Positions 43,838 through 52,734 of a stretch of DNA of 64,000 nt are shown one piece after another. The notes beneath the pieces are model-generated. The model ran no database searches. It worked only from the letters and a program-made list of their open reading frames with translations, and was not told the DNA's origin. Made by a program: the position numbers and the translations under genes. The DNA is from Paractinoplanes brasiliensis (GTDB lineage: Bacteria > Actinomycetota > Actinomycetes > Mycobacteriales > Micromonosporaceae). The stretch lies in the NCBI RefSeq assembly GCF_004362215.1, contig NZ_SNWR01000002.1, positions 558,001 through 622,000 of the forward strand, given 5' to 3'. Every line of letters starts with the position of its first letter. Position 1 is the stretch's first letter.

Positions 43838-44656
43838 ATGCGCCGCTCACTCGCCGCAGTCGTCACGTCCGCCGCGCTCCTGCTGGGCCTCGCGGCGTGC
43901 GGTGGCAATGACAGCGAGTCCGCATCCTCCAGCGACACGCTGAAGGTCGGGGTCAGCCCCGTGCCGCACGGTGAAATCCTCAAGTACGTCGCCGACAACC
44001 TGGCCGCCAAGGAAGGCCTGAAGCTGGAGATCGTCGAGTTCAACGACTACGTCCAGCCGAACGTCGCGCTGCAGGAGAAGCAGCTCGACGCCAACTACTT
44101 CCAGCACATCCCGTACCTGGACGAGGAGGTCGCGTCCAAGGGCTACAAGTTCACCGCGCTCAAGCCGGTGCACATCGAGCCGCTCGGCGTGTACTCCAAG
44201 ACGGTCAAGAGCATCAACGACGTGCCGGCCGGCGGTGTGGTCGGCCTCCCGAACGACCCGTCGAACTCGGGCCGCGCGCTCAACCTGCTCGCCGCCAACG
44301 GGCTGCTCACGCTGAAGGACGGCGTCGGCGTGAAGGGCACCGAGAAGGACATCACCGGCAACCCGAAGAACCTGAAGTTCAAGAGCCTGGAGGCGGCCCA
44401 GCTGCCGCGCAGCCTCGAGGACACCGCGATCTCGGTGATCAACGGCAACTACGCGATCGAGACCGGGCTCAAGCCGGCCACCGACTCGCTGGCCCTGGAG
44501 AAGGGCGAGAACAACCCGTACGCGAACCTGGTTGTGGTCCGCACCGGCGACGAGGGTGACGAGCGGGTCGTGAAGCTGGAGAAGCTGCTGCACTCGCCCG
44601 AGGTCAAGAAGTTCGTCGAGGACAAGTACCAGGGCTCGGTCCTGCCCGCGTTCTGA
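43838..44656 (+). CDS. metQ: methionine-binding lipoprotein
   Basis: The 272-residue protein has a lipoprotein signal with lipobox GLAAC at about residues 17-21 and then the NlpA/MetQ family fold: KVGVSPVPHGEILKYV, EFNDYVQPNVALQEKQLDAN, NYFQHIPYLD and VGLPNDPSNSGRALNLL. It delivers methionine to MetNI. AAGAAAGG lies seven bases before the ATG. It ends eight bases before the convergent MFS gene. Confidence 0.95.
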   Translation: MRRSLAAVVTSAALLLGLAACGGNDSESASSSDTLKVGVSPVPHGEILKYVADNLAAKEGLKLEIVEFNDYVQPNVALQEKQLDANYFQHIPYLDEEVASKGYKFTALKPVHIEPLGVYSKTVKSINDVPAGGVVGLPNDPSNSGRALNLLAANGLLTLKDGVGVKGTEKDITGNPKNLKFKSLEAAQLPRSLEDTAISVINGNYAIETGLKPATDSLALEKGENNPYANLVVVRTGDEGDERVVKLEKLLHSPEVKKFVEDKYQGSVLPAF

Positions 44657-44663
44657 TCGACGG

Positions 44664-46358
44664 CTACGCGGCCGTGGTGTAGCGGGTGCTGAGCCTTCGA
44701 TAGGGGCGGCTGCGCAACGCCACGGCCGTGACGATCAGGCCGGCCACTCCAGTGATCATGAAGACCAGGGCGAGCCCCCGGGCGGCGCCGGTGCCGAACC
44801 ACGAGCCGATCAGGCGGGCGCCGGCGCCGTCGGTCATGAACGGGATGAAGACGAACTGGGCCAGCGGCGAGATCAGGAACGCGGTCAGCGGGGATGCGGC
44901 CTGCTCGACGCTCTGCGCGAACCCGAAGACCCGGCCCTGACGCTCGTACGGAACCACCTTCTGCAGGATCGTCTGCTCGGCTGCCTCGGCGTACGGGACG
45001 ACGAGCATGTACGCGTACAGGCCGATCGCGAGCCAGATGATCGAGGCGCGCAGGGGGAACAGCAGGGTCACGGTCCAGCACACGATGTTGATCAGCAGCA
45101 GGAGCCGCACCGGGTTGTGGCCCAGCCCGGTGCGCGAGACGAGCAGCCCGCCGACGATGAAGCCGGTGCTCAGTACGCCCCAGAGCAGGCCCCAGCCCTG
45201 CACGGACATCATCGAGAGCCCGTACGCGTCGAGCAGCGCCATGAAGACGCCACCGAGCAGGTTGTTGAACGCCGAGAAGATGATCAGGGCGGTGAGGCCC
45301 GGGACGCCGGCGATCACGCGCATCGTGCCCCGCAGGTCGATCCCGCCCGAGTTCGCTTCGGCGCCGGGAACCGGTGGGATCTTTACCCGCGGATCGGCGT
45401 CGGCCCGCTGCGAGGCTGAGGCTTCCGTGCCGAGTTGCGCGCCGGCACCTGCTGGGGCGGTGGTTGCGGCGGAAGCTCCTGGATTCGGAACGGCGGCGCG
45501 GTCTTGGGGAGCGGCTGGGGGCGGGGTGGCTCCCGCCGCTGCTTCGATCCTGGCGGGGACCGCGGGAGCGCCGGCCGGGGGCGCAGGGGCCGGGGCTGCG
45601 GAGATCGGAGGCGCAGGGGCCGGGGCTGCGGAGATCGGAGGCGTAGAGGCTGGGGCTGCGGAGATCGGGGGCGCAAGGGCCGGGTCCGCAGTGATCGCGG
45701 GCGCTGGGAACGAGGGGGCGTCGGCCGGAAATGCGTCGGACGCCGTGGTCAGGCTGGTGGGCACCCGTACCAGGGCGAGGTGGGTGAGGGCGAGCGCCAG
45801 CACGACGATGCCGGTGACGAGCACCCAGAGCATGCCGCCGAGCGCGACCAGCAGGCCGCTGATCACCGAGGTGACCAGGAACGACACGCCCGACGCGGTG
45901 CCGACCAGGCCGTTCGCGCGGTCGCGGGTGCCCTCCGCGATCAACGCGGTGACCATGGTCGGCAGCGCGATCGTCCGGATGTTGCCCGCGATCACCCCGA
46001 CCATCAGCAGGACGATCAGCCCCCACAACGGCACACTCGCCGGATCGCGGAACTGCTCGCGCGGCGTCAGCTGATAGAGGACCAGGGCCAGCACGTACGT
46101 GGTGAGCGAGATCCCGGCCGAGATCTGCATCATCGTCTTCTTGGGGTGGTGGTCGACCAGGCTGCCGAACCAGATCCCGGTCAGCGCCGTCATCACCAGG
46201 AAGATGCCCGAGATGACGCCGGTGGCGAAGACCGACCGTGTCTCCAGGTACGTGTAGAACGTGATCGCGAACCAGACGGTGAAGTTCGTGACCGACACGA
46301 GCAGCGTGTTGACCAGCAGCTGGTAGAAGACGCGCACGTGACCTTGGATGACCGGCAT
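44664..46358 (-). CDS. MFS transporter with a long Ala/Pro-repeat central loop
   Basis: The roughly 564-residue protein has 12 predicted helices: six before and six after a hydrophilic central loop of about 125 residues (about 200-325) made almost only of Ala, Pro, Ser and Gly. The loop contains imperfect decapeptide copies of the SAAPAPAPPI type, encoded by a 30-bp DNA tandem repeat. The transporter parts resemble enterobactin-exporter/MFS_3-type efflux proteins (AGNIRTIALPTMVTALI, SFLVTSVISGLLVALGG). The ATG at 46358 precedes MPVIQGHVRVFYQLL; an upstream frame start at 46400 is less likely. Confidence 0.85.
   Translation of the reverse strand: MPVIQGHVRVFYQLLVNTLLVSVTNFTVWFAITFYTYLETRSVFATGVISGIFLVMTALTGIWFGSLVDHHPKKTMMQISAGISLTTYVLALVLYQLTPREQFRDPASVPLWGLIVLLMVGVIAGNIRTIALPTMVTALIAEGTRDRANGLVGTASGVSFLVTSVISGLLVALGGMLWVLVTGIVVLALALTHLALVRVPTSLTTASDAFPADAPSFPAPAITADPALAPPISAAPASTPPISAAPAPAPPISAAPAPAPPAGAPAVPARIEAAAGATPPPAAPQDRAAVPNPGASAATTAPAGAGAQLGTEASASQRADADPRVKIPPVPGAEANSGGIDLRGTMRVIAGVPGLTALIIFSAFNNLLGGVFMALLDAYGLSMMSVQGWGLLWGVLSTGFIVGGLLVSRTGLGHNPVRLLLLINIVCWTVTLLFPLRASIIWLAIGLYAYMLVVPYAEAAEQTILQKVVPYERQGRVFGFAQSVEQAASPLTAFLISPLAQFVFIPFMTDGAGARLIGSWFGTGAARGLALVFMITGVAGLIVTAVALRSRPYRRLSTRYTTAA
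45580..45699. repeat. 30-bp coding tandem repeat, about four copies
   Basis: Units start at 45580, 45610, 45640 and 45670. The first two are identical and the last two diverge at several positions. They encode the Ala/Pro decapeptide repeats in the central loop of the MFS transporter on the reverse strand. Confidence 0.85.
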
Positions 46359-46438
46359 GGCCCCCACCGTATGACCTGAAGCACCCTTCAGGTCCAGCAC
46401 CGCCGGGTGTATGACTGGGGGGCCGTGGAGGAGGCCCC

Positions 46439-47368
46439 GTGTTCGATCATTTTGTGGTCTCTGTTGTCGTCTGTCCCGTGCTGGTCGCGCTGGCCGTGCG
46501 GTGGCTGGCCGACCGGTTACGCCCCGAGGCGGCCGTGACGGTGCTGGTCATCTCGGTTGTCAGCGCTGCCGCGGCGGGTCTGGTCAGCCTGGGCACGTTC
46601 ACGGTGAAGGCGATGGCCGAGCTGCACCCGGTGGCCGTCCGGCTCGGGTTCTCCGACGCGGTGGTGCGCGCCGACACCTCGCGGGAGCCGTGGGTGTCCG
46701 GCCTGTCCGTGGTGCTGCTGCTGGCCGCGGTGGCCGGCATGATCCGGGTCTGGCAGCGGCACCGGGGTGAGAACGCGGTGGCCGCCGAGTTCCGCGGGCT
46801 GCCGGTCGACGCCGACCGGGTCGCGATGATCGACGACGTACGGGCCGAGGCGTTCGCGGTGCCCGGCCGCCCCGGGCGGGTGGTGGTGACGACGGGCATG
46901 CGGTCGGCCCTCGACGACCAGCAGTACAGCGCGTTGCTCGCCCACGAACGGGCCCACCTCGACGCGCGGCACCACCACCTGGTGCTGTTCGCGCGGCTGG
47001 CCGCGGCCGCGCACCCGGTGTTCCGGTGGCTGACCCGGCGCATCGAGTTCCTGGTCGAGCGCGCGGCCGACGAACGCGCCGCGGAACAGGTGGGTGACCG
47101 CCGGGTGGTGGCCCGCGCGATCGGTGTGGCGGCGTTGCGCGCTTCCGGCAGCCGGGTCGGCCTGCCGATGGCCCCCTCGGGCAGCGACCTGCGCCGTGCG
47201 GGCGTGGTTCCCCGCCGGGTCGCGTCGTTGCTGGCGCCGCGCTACGCCGCGGGCCTGCTCGCCCTGGTCACAGTGCCACTGGCGGTGGCCGCGGGCTCGC
47301 TCATCTGGACCGGCGAGTGCGTCGCCGACCTGGGCGAGCTCCTCTACACCGCGGGCATGCTGCATTGA
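46439..47368 (+). CDS. M56-family (BlaR1/MecR1-like) membrane zinc metalloprotease
   Basis: The 309-residue protein has N-terminal helices (about 4-22, 33-55 and 86-104), a cytoplasmic catalytic part with LLAHERAHLDARHH (zinc motif HExxH as HERAH) and a downstream ERAADERAA glutamate, then a C-terminal helix (AAGLLALVTVPLAVAAGSLI). In M56 systems the protease is usually paired with a BlaI/CopY repressor gene; none is visible here. There is no sensor penicillin-binding domain. GTG start at 46439. Confidence 0.85.
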   Translation: MFDHFVVSVVVCPVLVALAVRWLADRLRPEAAVTVLVISVVSAAAAGLVSLGTFTVKAMAELHPVAVRLGFSDAVVRADTSREPWVSGLSVVLLLAAVAGMIRVWQRHRGENAVAAEFRGLPVDADRVAMIDDVRAEAFAVPGRPGRVVVTTGMRSALDDQQYSALLAHERAHLDARHHHLVLFARLAAAAHPVFRWLTRRIEFLVERAADERAAEQVGDRRVVARAIGVAALRASGSRVGLPMAPSGSDLRRAGVVPRRVASLLAPRYAAGLLALVTVPLAVAAGSLIWTGECVADLGELLYTAGMLH

Positions 47369-48063
47369 CCGGCCCTACGCGACGGGTCGAGCGCTCAACG
47401 GCTTGACGGCGATCACCTGTCCGGCGATTTGGTTCAGGGCCGGGCCGGCGCCGGCGAGCGGCCCGGCGCGGATGTGGTTGTCGACCCGCTCGGCCAGCCC
47501 CACGCGATTGGCGGGGCGATGACCGGGTTCGATCACGCGGCGGTGAACACGCGTCAGCCACCATGGGCATCAGCGGCCCGACGTTCGAGGAGCGGCTGAC
47601 CGACGCGTGACGGCTGTTTTCGCAGTGGCACGCTGGTCGATCGGACACGTCGGACCGGGGCGCGGTCAGCGGAGCTGACCCGCACCGGCGCTGGTCCTGG
47701 TGTGCCGCCCGGCTGTGAGGTCACGAAGGTGCGCGGTGGCAGTGACGCGGCGGGCGTCCGCACTGACGACCTCGCGCTGGTCGTGCGGTTGGCGACGGCG
47801 CACGGCGATGGGTGTGGCGCGCGTCCTGCTCAGCCCACCACCACGGCCCGTGGCCGCGCTACGGCCTGTCGTTTCGCCTGGCTTGCGAGGAACCCCGCGA
47901 GCGGCGCTGGTGCGGTTGATGGAGGCGACGTGGCGTACGGGAAACCGGTGTCGAACTTGATCTTCGAAAATGGACGCACTCGATCGGGGTAAGCGGTTGG
48001 GGTGCAAAAACTCGGCCTGTCCGCCGTCCCGGGGCAAGGGCGGGCGCGAGTACTACTGTCCAC
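47369..48063. other. intergenic region, no supported gene
   Basis: About 695 bases between the M56 protease and the EACC1 gene have short frames on both strands but no recognisable protein, tRNA or repeat. The final part must carry the promoter of the EACC1-caspase operon. Confidence 0.4.
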
Positions 48064-48429
48064 GTGCGAATACTGCTGACCGCTCGTGGCGCCGAGTCGG
48101 GCGGGGACGAGCTGCGCGCCATGCGCCGGTGGCTGGTGGCCGAGGAGGAGTTCCGCGGACGGGTCGAGCTGGTGGAGGCGCCCGTCGTGCCGGGGCATCT
48201 CGGGCCCGCGCTCGATGCGCTCAGCGTGCTGCTCGGGTCGTCGTCGGGGGCGCTCGCGACGATGCTGGTGGAGTTCCTGCGTACGCGTAAGGGGCGCGTC
48301 GAGGTGACGGTGACCCGCTCGGACGGCGCCGCGGTGACATTGAACGCGGAGCGGGTGCGCGACATGTCGCCCGCGAAGATGGCCGAGTTCACGGCGGAGG
48401 TCAGCCGGACGTTGCGGGACGTCGACTGA
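48064..48429 (+). CDS. EACC1-type effector-associated constant component
   Basis: The 121-residue protein matches the EACC1 family: an N-terminal strand RILLTAR, DELRAMRRWLVAEEEFRGRV, LGPALDALSVLLGSSSGALA and a C-terminal half RKGRVEVTVTRSDGAAVTLN. EACC1 proteins are known as small constant partners encoded next to variable effector/STAND genes in bacterial conflict systems. The GTG at 48064 begins it, and its stop overlaps the ATG of the caspase-WD40 gene by one base, so the two are coupled. Confidence 0.8.
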   Translation: MRILLTARGAESGGDELRAMRRWLVAEEEFRGRVELVEAPVVPGHLGPALDALSVLLGSSSGALATMLVEFLRTRKGRVEVTVTRSDGAAVTLNAERVRDMSPAKMAEFTAEVSRTLRDVD

Positions 48430-51400
48430 TGGCCGACCTGACGGGCAGCGGGGTGCGCGTGCTCGTGGTCGGGGCCGCGACGTACCGGGGCGGTTCGCCG
48501 CTGCTCGACGTGCCGGCGGCGGCCCGGTCGGCCCGGGCGGTGGCGGACGCGCTGGTCGGCTACTGCGGGGTGGACGCGGACTCGGTCGAGGTGCTGATCG
48601 ATCCGGCCGGGCCGATGCAGCTGCTCAAGGCCACGGTCGCGGCGGCGCGGGAGGCCGGGGAGACGTTCGTGCTGTGGTATTCGGGGCACGGGCTGCTCAA
48701 CCCGGACGGCGAGCTGCACCTGGCCACGCAGACCACCGTCCGCGGTGACGACCCGCTGCTGCCGTTCACCGCGCTCGACTACCACCAGCTGGCGCTCGCG
48801 CTGGGCGAGACGGGGGTGGGCACGTCGATCGTGGTGCTCGACTGCTGCTTCTCGGGGCGCGCGAAACCGCCCACCCTGCGCAGCGCCGTGCTGGCCTCGG
48901 CCGAGCGGGACGCGTTCGCGCTGGCCGAGCCGGGGGCCGAGCTGACCTCGTTCGCCGGCGCGTTTCTGCGTGTTCTGCGCGAGGGCGACGAACAGGGGCC
49001 GCGCCGGCTCACCCTGCACTACGTGCGGGAGCTGCTGGCCCGGCGGATGATCGCGCAGGACAGACCGGTTCCGCAGTTCCAGACCACCAACCAGGTCGGC
49101 GACGTCGTCGTCACGATCAACCGCGCGTACGCGGAACCGGTCGTGGACGAGCCACCCGCGGGCCCCGCGACGCCGGACGACGGCCGGTCGCCCTACCGGG
49201 GGCTCGACGCCTATCTGGAGGAGGACGCGAGCGTCTTCCACGGCCGGGCCACCGTGACCCAACGGCTCGTCGAGCGGGTGCGCCGGGCCAGCTGGTCGGG
49301 CGGGATCTGTGTGGTGATCGGGCCGTCGGGCAGCGGGAAGTCGTCGGTCCTGCACGCCGGGATGCTGGCCAAGCTGCGCGCGGGGGCGTTGCCGGGAAGC
49401 GAGCATTGGCCGTCGGTCTCGATGACGCCGGGGCGGGACCCGTTCGGCACGCTGGCCGGGCGGCTGGCCGAGCTGACCGGGCTCGCGCTGCCGGGCGTAA
49501 GGGAGAAAATGCTGCAGGACCCGGCGCGGTTCCTGGCGCGGATCCCGCCGCGCGGCGCCCGGCCGGTGCTCGTCATCGACCAGTTCGAGGAGATCTTCAC
49601 GCTGGTCGAGGACGAGGAGGAACGGCGCTCGTTCGTCGAGCTGCTGGCGGTGGCCGCGGCGGGAACCCGGTACGGGCCGGCCGCGATCGTGGTGCTGGGC
49701 GTGCGCTCGGACTTCCACGGCCACTGCACGGCGCTGCCCGCGCTGGCCGCCGCGCTCACCGACGGGCATGTCGTGGTCGGTCCGATGAGCCGGGACGAGT
49801 TGCGCGCGGCGATCGTGGAACCGGCCACGGTGAAGGGGCTGCGGCTCGAGGACGGGCTGGTCGAGCTGCTGGTCCGCGACGCGGGGACCGGCGCGCTGCC
49901 GTACCTGTCGTACGCGTTGTTGCGTACTTGGCAGCTGCGCGAGAACAGGGTGCTCAAGGCCTCCTCGTACGCGGCCGTGGGCGGGGTTGCTGGGGCCATC
50001 GAGCAAGCGGCCGAACGGACGTACCAGCGGCTCGACGAACCGGGCCGGCGCGCCGCTCGCCGGCTGTTGCTGCAGCTGGTCAGCGTGGGCGCGGACGCGC
50101 GAGCGGACACCGGGGCGATCGTGGACCGCTCGGCGCTGCCCGCGAGCCACACCCCGGCCCTGGAGGCGTTCGTCCGGGCGCGGCTGGTCAACGCCGACGG
50201 GCCCGAGGTGCGGATCGCGCACGAGGCGCTGATCGGCTCGTGGGACCGGCTCGCCGGGTGGCTGCACGAGGACCGCGACGCCGCCCGGCAGCGGCAGGAG
50301 CTCGCCTCGGCGGTGGCGGCCTGGCAGACGGAACCGGGGGACCCGGCGCTGCTGCTGCGGGGCAGCCGTCTCGAACAGGCCACGACGTGGGCGAAGGCGC
50401 ACGACGAGATGGTGGACGAGAACGCCCGGAGCTTCCTGGACGCGTCGCAGCGGCTGGCCCGGCGAACGGTCGCCCGCAGGCGGGCAGGGATCGGGCTGCT
50501 GGCCGCGCTCACCCTGCTGGCCTCGGGCGCGGCGGTGACCGCCGGGACGCAACGGGCCGAGGCGCTGCGGCAGCGCGACAACGCCGTCACCAACGAGATC
50601 ATCGCGCAGGCCGACCGGTTGCGGGCCACCGACGCCGCGCTGGCCGCCCAGCTCGACGTCGTGTCGTACCGGCGGCGGCCGACGGTTGCGGCGCGCTCGA
50701 AGCTGCTCAACGATCAGAACCTGCTGCTGGCGCGGCCGCTGGCGGGGCACACCCGGACGGTGTGGTCGTCGGCCTGGCGTCCGGACGGGGGCCTGCTGGC
50801 CACGGCGAGCGGGGACGGGACCGTACGGCTGTGGGACACCCGCGACCCCGACCGGCCGGCGCCGCTGGGCGAGCCGCTGCGCCACGACGACGAGGTGCGG
50901 TCGGTCGCCTTCTCGCCGTCCGGGCGGATGCTCGCGTCCTCGGGCATCGACGGCTCGGTTCGGTTGTGGGACGTGGATTCCCGTACGGCGGTCAGGTGGA
51001 CGGCGCATCGCGGCGCGGCCTGGAGCGTGGCTTTCCGGCCGGACGGGCAGGCGGTCGCCACCGGGGGAGCGGACGGACGGCTGCGGCTGTGGTCGACGAC
51101 CGGCAAACCGCTCGGCCCGGCCCTGGTCAACGGGGCGAGCGCGGTCGAGGTCGTCGCGTTCCAGCCCGACGGGAAGGCCCTGGCCACCGCGGATCGCGAC
51201 GGGCGGATCCGGTTGTGGGACATGACCCGCGGCGTCCCGTCGGCTGAGTTGCCCCGGGGACACACCGCGGAGATCAGCGCGATGTCGTTCCACCCGGGCG
51301 GGCGGGTGCTGGCGACCACGGCGTTCGACGGCACGCTGCGGCTGTGGGACGTGCGCGCCCGCAAGAGCGTCGGCGCGCCGCTTGAGGGGTCGGACACCGG

Positions 51401-52613
51401 GTTCGGGTCGGTGTCGTTCGGCGGGGGCGGGCGGGTGCTGGTCGCGGGGGATCTGGACGGGACCGTACGGCTGTGGGACACGGCCGATCCGGGGGCGCCC
51501 CGGGCGTTGACCACGCAGACGTTGAGCGGCCGCAGCGGGGCCTGGACGGCGGCGGTCAGCCCGGACGGGCGCAGCTTCGTGACCGCGGGGGACGACGGGC
51601 GGGTCTACCAGTGGCGGTTCCCGCCGACGATGCTGGACGGGGTTGCGGGTTCGTTCGGGCAACTGCTGCACGTGGTGGAGGGCGATTCCACCGTACGGGA
51701 GTGGGACCTGCGCGACCCGGCGGCGCCGCGCCCGGGGGAGGGGTTCGGCAGCGGGCTCACCGGGGGTGTGTGGGCCATGGCGGAGGCGGCGGGGTTGCTC
51801 GCCGCGGGTGACACGAACGGGCGGGTCGCCGTCTTCGATGCCCGTACGCGGCGGCGGCTGGCGCTGGTGCATCGGGCGGGCACCCGGCAGGTGCACTCGG
51901 TGGCGTTGCGGGCCGACGGGAAGCTGCTCGCGGTGGCGGACCTCGACGGTTCGGTGCGGCTGTGGAACCTTCACACCCCGGCGCGTCCGGCTCTGCTGCC
52001 GTCGAGTTTGCCGCCCGCGCTGACCAACGTGGCGTTCAGCCCGTCGGGGGCGCTGCTCGCGGCGGGGGACAGCGATCGGGTGGTGCTGTGGGACGTTACT
52101 GAACCGGCGCGACCGGTGCAGGTGGGGCCGCCGCTGACCGCGCAGGCGTCGGGGTACCTGCGGGTGGCGTTCAGCCCTGACGGGCGGTTGCTGGCCACGA
52201 CGAGCTTCGACAAGACCGTACGGCTGTGGGACGTCAGCGACCCCCGGCGGCCGGTGGCTCGTGGCTTGCCGGCGGGGCACAGCGCCGGGGTCACGGCGGC
52301 GGCATTCTCGCCGGACGGGCGGGTTCTGGCTACCGGCGGGGCGGACAAGACCGTACGGGTCTGGGACATCTCTGATCCGGGCGCGCCGGAGGCCGTGGGG
52401 GAGGCGTTCACGGGGCACGTCGGGCCGGTGACCGGGGTGCTGTTCACCGCGGACGCGTCCGCGGTGGTCAGCACGGGAGGGACCGGCAGCCGGGTGTGGC
52501 CGCTCGACCCGGCGCGGGCGATCGACCGGATCTGCCGTACGACTCGGGGCGTGCTGACCGAGGACGTGTGGCGTGCCTCGTTCCCGGACGTGCCGTTCGC
52601 TACCCCTTGCTGA
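48429..52613 (+). CDS. caspase-nSTAND1-TM-WD40 conflict/cell-death protein
   Basis: The 1394-residue protein begins with a caspase-like (C14) protease domain, about 8-245, with catalytic His in WYSGHG (H87) and Cys in LDCCFSG (C140). Next is an nSTAND1-type NTPase: SPYRGLDAYLEEDASVFHGR, Walker A GPSGSGKSS near 297 and Walker B-like VLVIDQFEEIFTLVED near 385. A probable TM helix (GLLAALTLLASGAAVTAG, about 690) and a coiled segment follow. The protein ends in about 14 WD40 repeats (about 765-1390, DGTVRLWD type) forming one or two propellers. By analogy the WD40 part senses, the STAND module switches and the caspase acts. The gene is coupled to EACC1. Confidence 0.92.
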   Translation: MADLTGSGVRVLVVGAATYRGGSPLLDVPAAARSARAVADALVGYCGVDADSVEVLIDPAGPMQLLKATVAAAREAGETFVLWYSGHGLLNPDGELHLATQTTVRGDDPLLPFTALDYHQLALALGETGVGTSIVVLDCCFSGRAKPPTLRSAVLASAERDAFALAEPGAELTSFAGAFLRVLREGDEQGPRRLTLHYVRELLARRMIAQDRPVPQFQTTNQVGDVVVTINRAYAEPVVDEPPAGPATPDDGRSPYRGLDAYLEEDASVFHGRATVTQRLVERVRRASWSGGICVVIGPSGSGKSSVLHAGMLAKLRAGALPGSEHWPSVSMTPGRDPFGTLAGRLAELTGLALPGVREKMLQDPARFLARIPPRGARPVLVIDQFEEIFTLVEDEEERRSFVELLAVAAAGTRYGPAAIVVLGVRSDFHGHCTALPALAAALTDGHVVVGPMSRDELRAAIVEPATVKGLRLEDGLVELLVRDAGTGALPYLSYALLRTWQLRENRVLKASSYAAVGGVAGAIEQAAERTYQRLDEPGRRAARRLLLQLVSVGADARADTGAIVDRSALPASHTPALEAFVRARLVNADGPEVRIAHEALIGSWDRLAGWLHEDRDAARQRQELASAVAAWQTEPGDPALLLRGSRLEQATTWAKAHDEMVDENARSFLDASQRLARRTVARRRAGIGLLAALTLLASGAAVTAGTQRAEALRQRDNAVTNEIIAQADRLRATDAALAAQLDVVSYRRRPTVAARSKLLNDQNLLLARPLAGHTRTVWSSAWRPDGGLLATASGDGTVRLWDTRDPDRPAPLGEPLRHDDEVRSVAFSPSGRMLASSGIDGSVRLWDVDSRTAVRWTAHRGAAWSVAFRPDGQAVATGGADGRLRLWSTTGKPLGPALVNGASAVEVVAFQPDGKALATADRDGRIRLWDMTRGVPSAELPRGHTAEISAMSFHPGGRVLATTAFDGTLRLWDVRARKSVGAPLEGSDTGFGSVSFGGGGRVLVAGDLDGTVRLWDTADPGAPRALTTQTLSGRSGAWTAAVSPDGRSFVTAGDDGRVYQWRFPPTMLDGVAGSFGQLLHVVEGDSTVREWDLRDPAAPRPGEGFGSGLTGGVWAMAEAAGLLAAGDTNGRVAVFDARTRRRLALVHRAGTRQVHSVALRADGKLLAVADLDGSVRLWNLHTPARPALLPSSLPPALTNVAFSPSGALLAAGDSDRVVLWDVTEPARPVQVGPPLTAQASGYLRVAFSPDGRLLATTSFDKTVRLWDVSDPRRPVARGLPAGHSAGVTAAAFSPDGRVLATGGADKTVRVWDISDPGAPEAVGEAFTGHVGPVTGVLFTADASAVVSTGGTGSRVWPLDPARAIDRICRTTRGVLTEDVWRASFPDVPFATPC

Positions 52614-52734
52614 TGTGCCCCGCCGTCTTGCTGATGTTCCCCGCTGTCTCGCTGATGTGCCCCGCCGTCTTGCTGATGTGCCCCGCTGTCTTCCTGATGT
52701 TTGCCGCTGTCTTCCTGATGTGTGCCGCTATCGG
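52610..52734. repeat. 21-bp minisatellite, six copies, between convergent genes
   Basis: Six head-to-tail units of 21 bp (last one 20 bp) start at 52610, 52631, 52652, 52673, 52694 and 52715, each beginning CTGATGT. Units one and three are identical; others differ at two to five positions. The array starts at the last codons of the caspase gene and runs into the last codons of the convergent GDSL gene. One frame would encode a hydrophobic heptad LMCPAVL repeated six times, but without a credible start. Confidence 0.9.

Noticed and set aside
42577..44043. 488-codon reverse-strand open frame over metN-metI-metQ
   Set aside because: It is opposite three unambiguous met genes and is Asp/Gly/Arg-rich without a family.
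47859..52418. A 1519-codon open frame on the reverse strand opposite the caspase-WD40 gene
   Set aside because: It is an antisense shadow: Arg/Pro/Gln-rich wording with no domain, caused by high GC and repetitive WD40 codons on the forward strand.
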